NCBI GenBank assembly: GCA_015680685.1
Contig: MNCI01024146.1
Location: 348,983-412,982 of the forward strand
Reading direction: 5' to 3'
Source of the DNA: Gnetum montanum
Lineage: Eukaryota > Streptophyta > Gnetopsida > Gnetales > Gnetaceae
DNA length: 64,000 nt
In this document: positions 20,869 through 31,429 of the stretch, in pieces
Position numbering within the stretch: position 1 is the first letter of the stretch
How the letters are laid out: each line of letters begins with the position of its first letter
Notes under the pieces: generated by a model
Database searches by the model: none
Told to the model about the DNA's origin: nothing
What the model saw: only the letters and a program-made list of their open reading frames with translations
Program-made: the position numbers and the translations under genes

Positions 20869-22824
20869 CAACAGAAAAATTAACAAATGTTTTCCTTTCT
20901 TTAATTTTACAATTTTTTTTTCTAGTTTTTCATCTTTCAATTTATTGTTTTGTCTTTTTGTTTTTTTCCCTTTTTATGAGTAATCTCTTATATAAATAAA
21001 ACACTCATGTGACTTGTTGGTTGAGGTGTTGTTCTATACTATCAAGTCTCAAGTGACTAATTATTTGAACAACAAGCCCACAACATCCATCCACCCATTC
21101 TATTAATAAGAGGTTCTACTCTGGGTACGATGATATGCTTGACATCATTAAAACTTAAAGTAGTTTTATGCTCATTATACCCAAAGCAAAGAAGGATGGA
21201 TCGAGAGGGAATGGTTAGGGTGTGACATTAAGGAAACTTATGGATTTTCTTTGGTGACATCTATAGGAGCTATCATGCAACTTGGTTGTACTAAGATCCT
21301 TGTAGATCTAATGAAAAATGGAAGTAAGAGTAATAAAGATGCTTAATACAAAAAACTCAATGCTCTTCTAGGGGGTTTCACTGGAAAGACATGAACCCAT
21401 GCCTAAAGGTTGGTAGCTTCTCTTGATTAAGCATTCAAAAAGAAGAGAAAAAAAAAGAGAAAATAGAAGAAGAGTGCCAAAAAGCAAAATCACTCCTCCC
21501 TTGTATGAAATGCCAAGTGATTGTACGCCTTGCCATCATGATGCTCTTATTGTTGTTTATCACTGGGAAAAAACAATGTGATGTCACTGATCAGAGAAAT
21601 GGACCTAGCCCTAATTTTTGAACAATGGGTTAATGGCACATTAATCATGCCTTACACTAAGGATTCATTGTGCCTTGAGTTAGTTACCTCATGCCCCAAT
21701 CTCTACAATCCCTTCTATAATTCACCTCATCTCACTATTCATGAATTTGTGACTCATGTCTTGTGTGGTATTGAATTCATACATCATCATGGTGGCATCT
21801 ACGTGTGTTTGTTTTGTGGAACTGATGTGGATTACATTTAACCCTTCTACTTCCTACGGACATTTTAAGGTGTGGTTACACAAGGGCATTATAGGTTGGA
21901 ACCTGCTTTGAGAAGGACCCACTTGCATAACCCTCATAATCTACACTCACAACACATCACCATCACATCATTTTATATCCTCCAAGAATTACAATACTCT
22001 TTCCCTCATTATCCTTCTAGTTCAAATGTTCCTATGAACCGACACATGTCCTTTCCCCCCATCCAATTCATGCATTCCATTGCTAGCTTCTACACCATTA
22101 TATTTTTTATGCCTTTAGGACTATTTAATATTACCCTAGACCTTTTACACCAACATCAAGTCCTTCATTTCTAAATTTAGAATTTTAGAAATTTATCAAT
22201 TTTTCTAAGTACCTTACTTTAAATAGGCCATGATATCGCATATGCGATATCATGTTTGACATGATATTGGGGACGCACTATTGCATATGTGATATCACGT
22301 CACATAAAACTATATATATGAACCCCCCCTATGCATGTCAACATCATTTTCAACTATTCACACAGGGGAATTTTTCAAATTTTCTTCTATGACTTGCGAC
22401 TTGCACACCTCTTGTTCCAATAGCCATAACTCACTCGCTAGCACTTCGATTCTTATTCTGAAAGAACCTACTTGAACCTGGAGTGTCCAATATAGTCATG
22501 GGGGAGGGTACACTCCAAATTGCATATAAATTTTTTAAAACTCATCATCATCTGAAGGATACTCTAAAGGGTAATTGATTACAAAAAATGATGATAAACA
22601 TGTGCCAAAAAAAATCTTATCTCCTCACCTACACCAGAAAATTAAATTTTAAAGACACCTAATCAAGGTAAGGGGCCCAATATTAAAAATTTTAAGGGAA
22701 ATTTCCACAATATTTTCTAACTTTGGATCACACGAAATAAGAAACAAATTCATTAAGGCAGAAGTAAGGTATAACTTAAAGTTTGTAAACAACCTTACTA
22801 ATGGTCAACCTTGTGTGATTGCAA
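20869..22824 (+). other. conserved gag-ORF2 spacer with AATAAA and internal promoter-like region (element D)
   Basis: Follows gag. T-rich tracts lead to AATAAA (20995-21000), which lies at the same place in G and H. Segments near 21210-21310 and 21560-21840 are conserved in G and H (for example aagatccttgtagatctaat and a frame around WVN-TLIM-YT-D). At 22228-22325 are GATATC palindromes (gatatcgcatatgcgatatc) and ctatatatatg, like an LTR U3. Then come a conserved leader (22326-22490) and a purine tract tcatgggggagggta near 22496-22509. I infer an mRNA 3' end for gag and a separate promoter for ORF2; neither is proven. Confidence 0.5.
22228..22325 (+). promoter_or_regulatory. internal LTR-like promoter candidate (element D)
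   Basis: catgatatcgcatatgcgat begins a run of three or four GATATC-type dyads spread over about 75 bp. A TATA-like ctatatatatg follows. The order, array then TATA, copies the LTR U3 of the same element, but this lies 3.9 kb inside it and just upstream of ORF2. Confidence 0.45.
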
Positions 22825-25600
22825 ATGGCCCCTAAATGTGGAAACCAAGAAGGACCCTCTCAAGGTGTGTCCAAGTGACCGAAGAGAGGCAGAGGACAAG
22901 CATCTCCTGAACAACATGCAGAGTAGGAGGTGTAATCATTTAGCATCCATTAAGAGATTCTTGCTACTTTGCAATTGGAACAGGCGGAAGGAGTAGCTAC
23001 TAAAGCACTTGAATAGGGAGAACACCTCATGTTATCCTTGAAGTGTGTCTAGGCTATCTGAGAAAGGTCCACATTGGTAGCTATGATCGTGGAATTAAAC
23101 TTTGGACCTTTCATGGAATTCGCTCCTAAGGCTATTAGGGACCAACTCAAAGGATCTCCATTATGATTTATCCTTTTTGAAAGTGGTGCTTGGTACATAG
23201 GAGAAACGTACCAATTTTGGCACAATAAGGAAGAAGGCATCTATCCACTCACTAGATTTTTCCATCAAGGCCATCTTAGAAGTGTTGAACCTTCCGAATA
23301 CAGGGCCAAAAGTTGCTCACCTATCCACTCACTCTGATGCTAATGCACAAAGAGTTTGGTTGGACAGGGCATACGATAAAGAGAACAAGACATATGGAGA
23401 GTTAATGTTGGAAGAAAGGATATACTTCAAGATTGGCACTTATCACATCCTTCCCATGAGAGGATTAAAAGGAATCTCAATATATGTGGCAAGAGGAAGT
23501 GCAATATTAATGGGAAAGGCTAATGCTAAGCTTCCTCATTTGTATCTCATGGAGATCTTGAGATGGTTTGAAGAATGCAAGATAGGGAAGTTTGTGTTAC
23601 CCTTCCCTTGTCTCATCAGGAAGCTGTGCAAATGTGCTGGTATTCATGGTTACACCAATGACATTCCCAGAAGAGCCCAAAATTCTTCATTCACTAAACT
23701 ACTAAAGCCACTAGCCCCAAGGAAAAGTGTTAGTGAGACACTAGAGCTAGAGCAAGAATAGACAATGGGGCTTATTACAACTCAGACTACAAGGCCTAGC
23801 CAACTCCCAAGCATAGGGCCTAGTCAACAACAAGTAAGGCCTAGCATGAGCTAGCAAGACCAACTGTCACCACCACCACAGGATTATCGAGCATTGATGA
23901 GCCATCTCAGGACCATTGCTAAGATGATTAGTTGGGGAAGTTGTGATGATGCTAATCTCTTTTGTGTCATCGATGACACTGTACAATCTACAATTTCTAT
24001 TGATCATGAATGAGGCAATGTGTCCATTCAAACAGGAGGAGGGAAGACTCATTGGTCACAATAGATTTCAGGGAACGCTACGTATTTCCAGGTGCAATTG
24101 GAAATGGTTGAAGGAGCCATAGTGGTGGTCATGTAGCACCAAGATGCAGTAGGAGCCACAAAAGTGGTCACAAACCACATCAAAGAATCTTTCAACATCC
24201 TTGTTGTGCCATCGGCAAATTTCACAGGAGCGCAAGATGCTTAAAATCTAGCCAATCCCTTAATGATCCTTGTGGAGCATGAGGATGTCCTTGATCGATT
24301 GCTATAAATAGGACAAGTAATAATGTCCTTGTTTGACATCCCACAAGATGTCACATTAGCACAATCAAACCCCATCTCCACCAAAGGAAAGCTAGTCATG
24401 GTAGAGATCAAGGCTGAGCATGCAGAAGCGGAGTTGGCAAGACTCCAAGAAAGGCTCATTACCCTGCAAGCAACATAGTGAGACCCATCTCAATTCATTC
24501 CCACAAACTAGCTGGACACCTTCAGGACAGAACAACTCAATAAATTATTGGTGGACAATAAAAGAATAATGGAGGAGAAGAAGAAGGCTAACTAGGATGC
24601 TTCCAAGGAACAAGATGAAACATACACGCACACCAAAGCACTCAAGGCCTTATAGGAAGAGAATAAATAGCTCACTGCTAATAATCTTTAGTTGACCATT
24701 GTGGAGAAACAGAAAAATGTTCTCAAGGAAAACTTTTAGTAATTACCAGAATAGTTGATCAGGATCAACCAAGATATGAACCATTTCGCCAGAGAGAATT
24801 GAACCCTCTCAATGCAGGAGGTATGTGTAATCCATCAAAAGATGGCTATCAAAATAACCGTGTGGAAAAATGAGGTTAAGAGACATGAAAAGTTAAAGGA
24901 GGACTTTAGAGACTAGGTGGGGATGTACAAGAAAGTCATAGAAAAGGAGATCCATATGGCCAAGGCCCACATCAACACTTTCAGTGCTCAACACATTGAT
25001 TGGTTGGCCATATTGGACACATATGCATTTTCCCACCAAGCAGAGCTTAAAAGCTAGGACCTACAAATTCAAGATCTCATAGAGTACATGGAATATGCAA
25101 ACCTGCAATATGCCAATCTAGCCATGTTGATAGAAAGATGCCCAAGAATAGAGCTCGAGAAGTAGGTAGCTGCCACCTACACCAAATATGAAGTAGAATT
25201 TGCGGAGCACAAGAAAACGTTGCAGAATCTAGAAGTTGCAAATTTTGAACTAGAGGTGGTTAAGACCAACTACCAAGGCCAAAAGGATGTCACAGTAGAC
25301 TTGGCTCGATAAATTATAGATTTTCAATAGTACAGGGACAAAGCTAGAACTTGTGAGGAGGAATGACAGTTGTTTTTGGCCTTGTACGTCAAAGCAAATA
25401 AGATGTTCCTAAAACTACCATGTCCATGGGAGGTGCTAACTCAATCAAACATTGGAGCATCAACATGAATAGCATAGGATCCCCGAACTAAAGAAGACAA
25501 GCTCTAGACACTTCTTCAAATCCATCAAATCCAAAAACCTAGAGCAGAAGACAAGGGGAAGCGACCCATGGAGGAGCCACCACCACCTAGAACCACATGA
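22825..25600 (+). pseudogene. ORF2 pseudogene: large coiled-coil protein of unknown function (element D)
   Basis: About 925 codons from MAPKCGNQEGPSQG to MEEPPPPRTT, with multiple stops and apparent frame changes near 22990 and 23225. An N-terminal globular domain (residues about 80-300) has ELNFGPFMEFAP, WYIGETYQFWHNKEEG, HLSTHSDANAQRVWLDRAYD, LEERIYFKIGTYHILP and GSAILMGKANAKLPHLYLME. This layout recalls the 'putative plant transposon protein' domain found in plant gypsy elements, but the match is from memory of pattern only. The C-terminal half is long, charged and heptad-like (for example LKEDFRD, VIEKEIHMAKAHI), suggesting a coiled coil. A Pro-rich tail closes it. G and H carry homologues, so it is a family component. 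Role unknown. Confidence 0.6.
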
Positions 25601-25798
25601 GTTCCACAAAAGTTTGTAATTTTGTGATTTTGTATTCTTTTCTGTATCTATTCCAATTTTTTTCTATTCAATCCTTCACTACAGCATGAATAAATTCCTG
25701 GTCAATCAATAATCCCATACCTCTCCACTGTGTAATCAATGGAGCTTGTTCTCATTTTGTTTGACCTAAGGACAAGTTTTCATTCAGTCATGGGGGTA
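25601..25798 (+). other. 3' end of element D with polypurine tract
   Basis: A short untranslated region from the ORF2 stop to the 3' LTR. It ends in agttttcattcagtcatggg followed by ggta (polypurine tract about 25789-25798), directly before the LTR. Elements G and H end with the same words. Confidence 0.7.
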
Positions 25799-26670
25799 CA
25801 ATGAATCATGATTCATTAGGCCCCAATATTGCACTTGCGATATCGCATATGTGATAATGGGTACGCGATATCGTGGCCTAGTTCATGATATTGAATGTGT
25901 GATATCGTGACTCCTGTGCAGACCTATAAATACACATGTAGGCACAAGGAGTTAGGAAGTCAGTTTAGTGTTAGAGTAGAGTCTTTTTATCATTTTTTTC
26001 CTCTCAACTCTTTTCCCCCAATGCATGCCTACAGTGTGATGATTGTAATTGTACAGCACCTTTATTCGAGTGTGATGTACTTGGACACACACATCACCAA
26101 AAATAAAGATCAAGATTACTTTATCATTGCAACATTCACTTAGTTTAATTATTATTATTATTTATTGCTTTCGTAGTTAATATCTCTTCACCCTAACTCC
26201 TTAAACATGAAATGAGTACAACTTAATCACAATCATTCAAGTGTGACTACTTGGTATCCTAGTATCGTTCCTAGGACATGTGCTTGGTAATCCTAGTGGT
26301 AGTTGTGCACAAGGTCCAAGATGTGTATAGATGATTAACGAATGGATGCTCATTGTAGTTAGGCTAGCTTAGATTCTCTCTCCCACTTCTTATTAGCTTA
26401 ACTCTCTCTCCCTTTTCCTCCTATCTTAATTAAATTTATTTTCCATTGCCTCTAGGAATAACACTAGGTTAGAAACTACATTATACACCTCACTCTGGAC
26501 TAAACCATACGTGACAAAGCAAATACTAGTCAAGGTGGGAAGACAACGAACTAATATCAGCGAGTAACTATCTAGATACCACAACTAGCCTGTCTACGGA
26601 GTTCAACTAGATCGTGCATGAAACACTTGTATTTGTATGGTTGACTGTAGGGGTACCTCACTAATCATCA
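25799..26670 (+). repeat. element D 3' LTR
   Basis: An intact LTR of 872 bp. The GATATC palindrome cassette is at about 25820-25910 (gcgatatcgcatatgtgata and similar) and TATAAATA at 25925-25932. Conserved R/U5 words follow, and it ends ctaatcatca. The TSD CCTAT and the displaced SINE tail gtttca follow. Confidence 0.85.
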
Positions 26671-26675
26671 CCTAT

Positions 26676-27480
26676 GTTTCATTTATTTTTGGTTTCAATA
26701 TGTTTGATACTTTTTTTCAAACTTAGGAATTTATATTGTTGTTAAATGTAATAAATTTTTGTCACTTAATGATTGTAAAAGGTAATGGTATAGTAGGTTT
26801 AGAAGACTTTAGAAGCTTTATTATCTTCTTAAAATTAAGCATTTCATGTATTATCTTCTTGAGCAAGATCTTCTCATTAGACAATGTTTGGGCATGCTAG
26901 AACCTAAATATATGATATGCAATTCAATTATTAAATTTTTTCATTCATTTTATGATTGTATTTTTTGTTATGTATGATTGGTGTTGGGTCTCTTTTTCTA
27001 TTAATGATTTCTTTCCTCATTGGAAAGAAGCTCCTCTTGGAGATTCTTATTTCCTTTCTAAGAATTTTGTTGATTCTATAAAGAAACTTATGTTCAATCA
27101 TGAGTTCTCTAAGCAATATGAAGATCAATGAAGAAATTCATAACAACCTTATTGCGTAATGACATGATGAATTTTAAGAATAGTCACAACTCTTTACAAA
27201 ATATAAGGATGAAGTTCAAATCTAAAAGAAAGTAGAAAAAATTGAAGTAGAGAAAGTGGAATAATAAAAGAAGCAAAATAACCATAAGCATAAGAAAGGA
27301 ATGGAGTCTCAAAACAAGAAGCAGTCTCCATAAAAGGATGTTTCTAGTAATATTTGTATGAATATATTTGCAAATTATAATACTAAGATGACTAAGAAGT
27401 AATTATTTCTACTAGTAGAACTAATGAGCAAGTATTGTAGAAGACAATGGTGATCCTAGCAATACAAGATCTAGTCTTTT
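26676..27480. other. degraded AT-rich DNA, possible transposon relic
   Basis: Begins with the displaced SINE 3' end. The plus strand then shows a Lys-rich translation around 27180-27340 (KYKDEVQI, KKQNNHKHKKG, ESQNKKQSP) with many stops. It could be a nucleocapsid-like relic. No family can be named. Confidence 0.3.
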
Positions 27481-27489
27481 AAAGAAGAA

Positions 27490-28162
27490 GAGAAGATTCA
27501 AGTTGTATCATATGTATCTTGGTCAAGTTTCCTAAATAAGAATAGAAACATTTCTTAAAGGTTATAATAGAATAAAATAGTATAGGCTTACGAAGGTCTA
27601 ATCCATAAACATAATGAAGTTATCAATCATGATTTACCAAAGTGTGAGAGAATTTTGGAAAGTTAAGTTTAAAAGGAACTTAATAAAGTACATTGGACAA
27701 CATGAATTTGAGTTCATTAAGAACTTAGTGAATTACAAAAGTTTTTTCTGACAAGCTAGAAAAAAATTATTCATAATACAACATAAAATACTAATAACAA
27801 CTGAGATAAAGGTGTTCATAACACATGATGAGTTACAACAAAAGTAGTATCAAAAGGAAGATTGAGAAAAAAAACCTTCTGAATGAATATTATGAAGTAC
27901 AAATGTGATAAGGATATTAATTTTATGTTTTGAATTATGTGAGAATCCTCATAACATTGATCTTAACAAATTGAAGTTGCCTAAGAGTATAAAAACATAC
28001 CTACCTCTTACAAAGTTGCTTGTTATATGGAACTGTTTGCATCCTTACATTTTATATGTTATTTGGAAAAATAGATGTGCTATCTGTTACAATAATGTAA
28101 CTATTTATAATGAGTTCACCATGCTCCAAAAATTCAACATTATTAAACTTTTTATTTTGTAA
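27490..28162 (+). pseudogene. possible LINE (non-LTR) C-terminal remnant
   Basis: Translation of 27905-28162 gives ILCFELCENPHNID, then LTKLLVIWNCLHPYILYVIWKNRCAICYNN. The pattern Cys-x2-Cys-like followed by a W-x-x-W/IWKNRC motif resembles the zinc-binding region that follows plant LINE reverse transcriptases. The upstream sequence is too broken to confirm reverse-transcriptase motifs. It could equally be chance similarity. Confidence 0.3.
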
Positions 28163-29396
28163 GTCAAGTTTCAAGTTGGTAGCACTTTATTAGAGGTTAA
28201 TAATCTTCTTTAGGTAATGGTACCTTTAACTAGTAGTGTTACTAGAAACATTTCTTATTTTATGCTTATGCCTTAGTGATGCTCTTTATTGTTTCTCTTG
28301 TATCTTTATTTTACTCTTTCTAGCTATTAACAAGAAAGCCTTTAGTAAGAAGTGAGAGGAGGATTTTCCTACCCCATAGAGGAGACTTTTTAGGATTAGT
28401 TATAAGGATGAAAACTCGTAAGGGCATTTGAAAATTTGTTGGGCCTTTTCTTTTCATTGTTATTCTTGGAGCTTCTTTGTTATTGATGGGATATGCTAAT
28501 ATACTTTATTTTTTATTCTTAACCTAATTTTATTTTTTCTTGGGTCCAACACCTCCTCCACCAACCTACATACCAATCCCATCCTTAAAAAAAAACAATA
28601 TCAATTTCACCATCCAATTAGGGCATTGATATTAAGTAGAAAATTTTTTTAGAATAAGGGACTTTTTTGCCTCGAATTGTTACATTTATTCTATTCCTAA
28701 TACTTTCATTGAAATTGCATTCAATGTGTTTTTTCTTAAATTTGCTAATTTTTAAGTCTTTTTAAGGTAAAAGGTGATAATATTATATTTGAAAAATTAG
28801 CAAAATCATAATAGTATTACATTTAATTGGTAGGTTGATAATTGGGGAAAGTTGAGCTGAATATCTAAAAAACAAAAAAAAATGTTCCTCATTAAAATTT
28901 GAAAACCTAGGTTACAGAGGCATCTTTTGATGAAATTGGAGTAGGTTAATCCTTCATTAATTATATTACTATAGATTATTGTTACCTTTTCATTTTTCAA
29001 GCAATATTTACTTAGGATGTATGCATCAACACAATATCATATGTAAAATGTATACAAAAGGATAAAAGGAATATGAAACAAGTGGCAATTCAACTAATGG
29101 GTTTCACTATAGATATGAGTTTTTCAATTTTTCTTATAAAAAAATTGGTGTTACTGATTTTACAATTTTATATTAAATTTTTTTGGATTTTGGTATGAAA
29201 GATAACTTATCACATGTACCAAATCAAACTCTTTTTCCAAAATCTCTTACCTTATTTTAAAAAATAAATTATAGAAGTTAGATTCAATCATCGCTATAGT
29301 AAATCTAAAATTTCTAGTATTTTTATTTATTCATCCTTAGCCATTGAGGATAAATAAAAGTACTTTTTTACCAACCCAAAAAATCTTTAAAAAATC
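28163..29396. other. AT-rich DNA, nothing recognised
   Basis: Low-complexity AT-rich DNA with poly-A and poly-T runs. No gene, LTR or RNA recognised. Confidence 0.5.
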
Positions 29397-29485
29397 TACT
29401 AGGTAACCTTAGGTCATAGGTTCGATTCTACTAGGTAGCACTAAGTTATAAACTTCTATAAATCTTGGGGTCTACCTATGTTTCA
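29397..29485 (+). mobile_element. tRNA-derived SINE, copy 2 (5'-truncated)
   Basis: Contains the box B motif ggttcgattct (29419-29429) and the tail tataaatcttggggtctacc shared with copy 1, and ends in tatgtttca. The box A part is missing or too diverged to see, so it is probably a truncated copy. Confidence 0.6.
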
Positions 29486-30471
29486 ACTATTTCAAATTCC
29501 AAAAAGATCCTTATTTAGTATGGAAAATGATACATTCCATCACACATTATAATAGTTTGTTAAAAATGTAATATAATTTAATTAAAACTTTATAAATCAA
29601 CATTGCTTATCAAAATTGAACCTATAACTTGGAGCTTTCAAGTCAAAAATTTTACCACCAAACATAATTTCAGCTTTTCTACCATGTCCCTCTTTTAAAC
29701 ATCAAGGCAATGTTTATATATCCATGTAGATATGAAATGACATCTATTCAATTAATAATTTAGTTAGGAAGAGGGTTAAATCTTCAAAAATGACATAACT
29801 TGAGATTTAGGTGAGTACATTGAAAAAGTAAAATCAATATATGGAAAGATAATATATTTTTCCTTAGTTGACCATCTCTTAAAAATATGTTGCAACCTTA
29901 GGAACACTCTTTTCATATGCTAGTAAAAATGGTTAAATGGCTTAACCTAGGTTAAAAACTATCTTATCCAGTTACTTGAACTTGAACTACAACTTAGGGT
30001 TTCAGGGACTAGCGTTTGTACATGCTTGTGATGGCTAGAAAAGACACATTGTCATTGATTTTGAATAATATGGTCTTGCACATGAATAATAGGAGTATAA
30101 CTATGACATTACTCTGCATCCAAAAAAGACAAAACAAAGGCATGTTGTCACTAATTTTGAATAAATATTTCTAAGGGTGGTGGTCTCATGCATACTAATG
30201 AACTTAGAATATTATGTTATTTAATGAATAATGTGAAAAGGCCAATAGTCTACCTTTGTTTTATATTTTTTGGTGGCATAGGACCACATGTAAATAATGA
30301 ACTTAGAAATATTCATGCATAGGATTAAATTATTCATTAATACTCCATAGAGAAATATTTTAACAACTTAAACATTTATAACATCCTTTATAATGATAAT
30401 TGATAACTTTAAAACTTTCAAAAATATTTTAAAACTTAGCTTTTATGAAAAAAATGCATAATAAGATTTTC
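29486..30471. other. AT-rich DNA, nothing recognised
   Basis: AT-rich sequence on the left of solo LTR F. The words cattgatttt/cactaattttgaataa occur twice (about 30055 and 30150) within similar contexts, which suggests a small duplication. Confidence 0.4.
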
Positions 30472-31418
30472 GTTATTGATTAGTCATGTTAAGTTAGCTA
30501 CATCAACGAGGCCTCATCGACATGGCCTTGTCAATTGGGCCTTGTCAACGGGGTTGCGTTGATGCATCGTACCATGCATTGACAAGGCCCCATCAACGTA
30601 GTATCATGTGTTAGTTATAAATACGCACTTGCAACTAAATTTATGGCATAAGTAGATTGTAGTTGCCACAGAGCTCTTGCATTTTTTCCATTTGAAAGTT
30701 AAAATTCTTTCCGCAAGTGCCCACAATAGGAGTCATTGAGTGTATGGATCTTTATTTGAGCATTATTGTACTTGAGCATGAAAGTGTGTGTGCCAATAAA
30801 GATGAGCTTTTTGATAAACCTTGCAGCACTTTGGATAGATTAAATATTTTATTTATGCATTTATTATTTCCAATTATTTCTTAAATGCTTGCAATTAGTT
30901 ATTAAATATTTCAAGTTATTACGTTAATGAGGTAATTAAGTAAGAGAGATTACACACATAAGTACAACCACTTCGAGTGTAACACATACTTGCTTGGTAA
31001 TCCCAACAACGTTATTGCTTGGTATGCCTAGTAGCGTAGCACTTGGTCACCTACTAGTGCATACATGGCTTTAGGATGTATACGAAAAGTGGGATCAAAT
31101 GTTTATGTTAGGATTTAGTTAAATGCTAGTTAATTAACTAATTTAGATTAGTTAATCAAATTCTTTTTATCTACATTTCTAGCACCAAATTATAAAACAT
31201 AAAATGGTAAAAATCAGATGCCTCAGTTACACTTAACCATACCAACAAATGTCACAAGTGTAATTGGAAAGACAACAATTAACCTTAGGGCTAGATTCGC
31301 TTCCTAAAGGACTAGTGCACCAGAAACAATAAAGTCTGCAGAATTCGACTGGATCATAGGTCAACGCTTTGTGATTCATATGGTTGGGTGTAGGGGTACC
31401 TTGCCACTCATTAGTTAT
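30472..31418 (+). mobile_element. solo LTR F
   Basis: A full-length LTR, 30477-31413, starts tgattagtcatgtt and ends gccactcatta. It is flanked by perfect 5-bp repeats GTTAT (30472-30476 and 31414-31418). No primer site follows and no internal domain exists, so it arose by recombination between the two LTRs of one element. Its U3 (30510-30605) replaces GATATC by repeats of ggccttgtca and tgacaaggcc and the dyad gatgcatcg. A TATAAATA box lies at 30616-30623. R/U5 words match the other family members. Confidence 0.9.
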
Positions 31419-31429
31419 TTTTCTTGATT

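Larger units (their letters stand above)
12985..26675 (+). mobile_element. element D: long non-autonomous LTR retrotransposon with gag and ORF2
   Basis: The 5' LTR is 12990-13174 plus about 17797-18439, split by element E. The internal domain is 18440-25798 and the 3' LTR 25799-26670. The TSD is CCTAT (12985-12989 and 26671-26675), and the SINE sequence continues directly across the insertion. The internal domain runs primer site, one-frame gag, spacer with AATAAA, internal palindromic promoter-like region, ORF2, and purine tract gggggta. There is no protease, reverse transcriptase, RNase H or integrase. Elements G and H have the same plan, so this is a family and not a single rearranged copy. 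Confidence 0.85.
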
